This document shows positions 63,504-64,000 of a DNA stretch of 64,000 nucleotides, piece after piece. How positions within the stretch are numbered: position 1 is the stretch's first letter; the number at the start of each line of letters is the position of its first letter. Made by a program: the position numbers and the translations under genes. The DNA lies in assembly GCF_003606365.2 (NCBI RefSeq), contig NZ_CP031933.2, positions 1,922,001 through 1,986,000 of the forward strand, given 5' to 3'. The stretch comes from Companilactobacillus zhachilii. Lineage in GTDB: Bacteria > Bacillota > Bacilli > Lactobacillales > Lactobacillaceae. Below the pieces are notes generated by a model, which was given only the letters and a program-made list of their open reading frames with translations, was not told the origin of the DNA and searched no databases.

Positions 63504-63632
63504 TCACTTGTTATTAAGCCACCATGCGATTAACCCAATCACCAATACCCACGCCATAATATCCTTTAATTTAGGTTTAGTCGTTTCAATTGTTAACTTT
63601 GAATTTTTAGTTTTGAAAAGTGTCTTTTCCAT
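63504..63632 (-). CDS. Small single-helix membrane protein
   Basis: A 42-residue peptide MEKTLFKTKNSKLTIETTKP continuing into the helix MAWVLVIGLIAWWL. The ribosome site GGGAG sits about 9 nt before the ATG. Convergent with the DeoR gene. No family recognised; it could be a small membrane regulator or toxin-like peptide. Confidence 0.5.
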   Translation of the reverse strand: MEKTLFKTKNSKLTIETTKPKLKDIMAWVLVIGLIAWWLNNK

Positions 63633-63779
63633 AAGATACTCCCTTTAACTTTATTCGATTTCACGATTAAGTATATAATAATTTTCAAAAAAAAGTGGGC
63701 TAATATTTCTAAAAAAAATCAATATTTTCTTTACAAAAAAACAGCAAATACTCAAATCCCCTAAGTATTTACTGTTAAT

Positions 63780-64000
63780 TTATTTTGTTAAATCATATTG
63801 CATATGATCGTACAAATGACTACCAATATAAAGTTGACCTACTTTTTTAAAACCAGTCTTAACGTAGACATGTTTAGCAGGTTCATTATTTACATCAACG
63901 TTTAAACTCAAAATCTTTTCTCCACGATCTCGAATTACGTCAATAAAGTGTTCCATCGTTTTAGTACCAATCCCCTTGCCTTGGAATTCAGGAGCAACAG
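63780..64000 (-). CDS. GNAT-family N-acetyltransferase (partial)
   Basis: The C-terminal 72 residues of a GNAT protein running off the right edge. VAPEFQGKGIGTKTMEHFID is motif A and NEPAKHVYVKTGFKKVG is motif B. The N-terminal half is outside the window. Confidence 0.8.
   Translation of the reverse strand, partial: VAPEFQGKGIGTKTMEHFIDVIRDRGEKILSLNVDVNNEPAKHVYVKTGFKKVGQLYIGSHLYDHMQYDLTK

Overview
The window looks like chromosome of a low-GC lactic acid bacterium (Lactobacillaceae, probably Companilactobacillus or a close relative; the genus is inferred and not proven). Supporting signs are a tmRNA with tag AKNNNNYALAA, surface proteins ending in WxL-like or FPQTG signals, an AdhE/AckA/Pta fermentation set, an oleate hydratase, a full comG operon and a cdaA-cdaR-glmM-glmS cluster.

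Layout. 1-4790 is the end of a phage-like or satellite element: a DnaD-type initiator with iterons inside its gene, a DnaC-like ATPase, an ArpU-type regulator, a type I holin-like toxin/antitoxin pair and about 1.5 kb of strange short-repeat DNA. It abuts the 3' end of ssrA (4791-5153, minus), a common integration site. 5467-16.9 kb holds surface and stress genes: two tandem WxL-like proteins, acetyltransferases, an MFS pump behind an attenuator-like leader, and a Gdx/SugE exporter behind a probable guanidine riboswitch. 16.9-24.8 kb holds a UMF1 transporter, adhE (frameshifted), oleate hydratase and ackA (frameshifted). 24.8-29.5 kb is comGA-GG with a downstream YtxK-like methyltransferase. 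Then come yebC, a 1266-residue leucine-rich-repeat wall protein with a (TDP)n stalk, VanZ, an APC permease, glmS, glmM, cdaR, cdaA, a CPA1 antiporter, murB, exoA, a DnaQ-like exonuclease, tsaE, pta, ung and a HAD hydrolase.

52.5-63.4 kb is a catabolic cluster controlled by a divergent DeoR regulator: fucK, fucI (frameshifted), fucA, an MFS permease, a cytosolic GH29 alpha-L-fucosidase, a glycosylasparaginase, a PTS EIIC and a PepV-like dipeptidase. Together these could take core-fucosylated GlcNAc-Asn apart and burn the L-fucose. The parts resemble the alf-2 cluster of Lacticaseibacillus casei with a fucose pathway added.

The most unusual material is non-coding. Two families of large structured repeats are scattered between genes. 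Family B has five copies of about 180 nt, with an outer helix, a multibranched core, covarying stems and a possible pseudoknot. Family A has three copies. Several copies start within about 10 nt after a stop codon and before an intrinsic terminator, so they are likely 3'-UTR elements. Three central genes (adhE, ackA, fucI) each lack one base in or beside a homopolymer run, which suggests either sequencing error or real phase changes.
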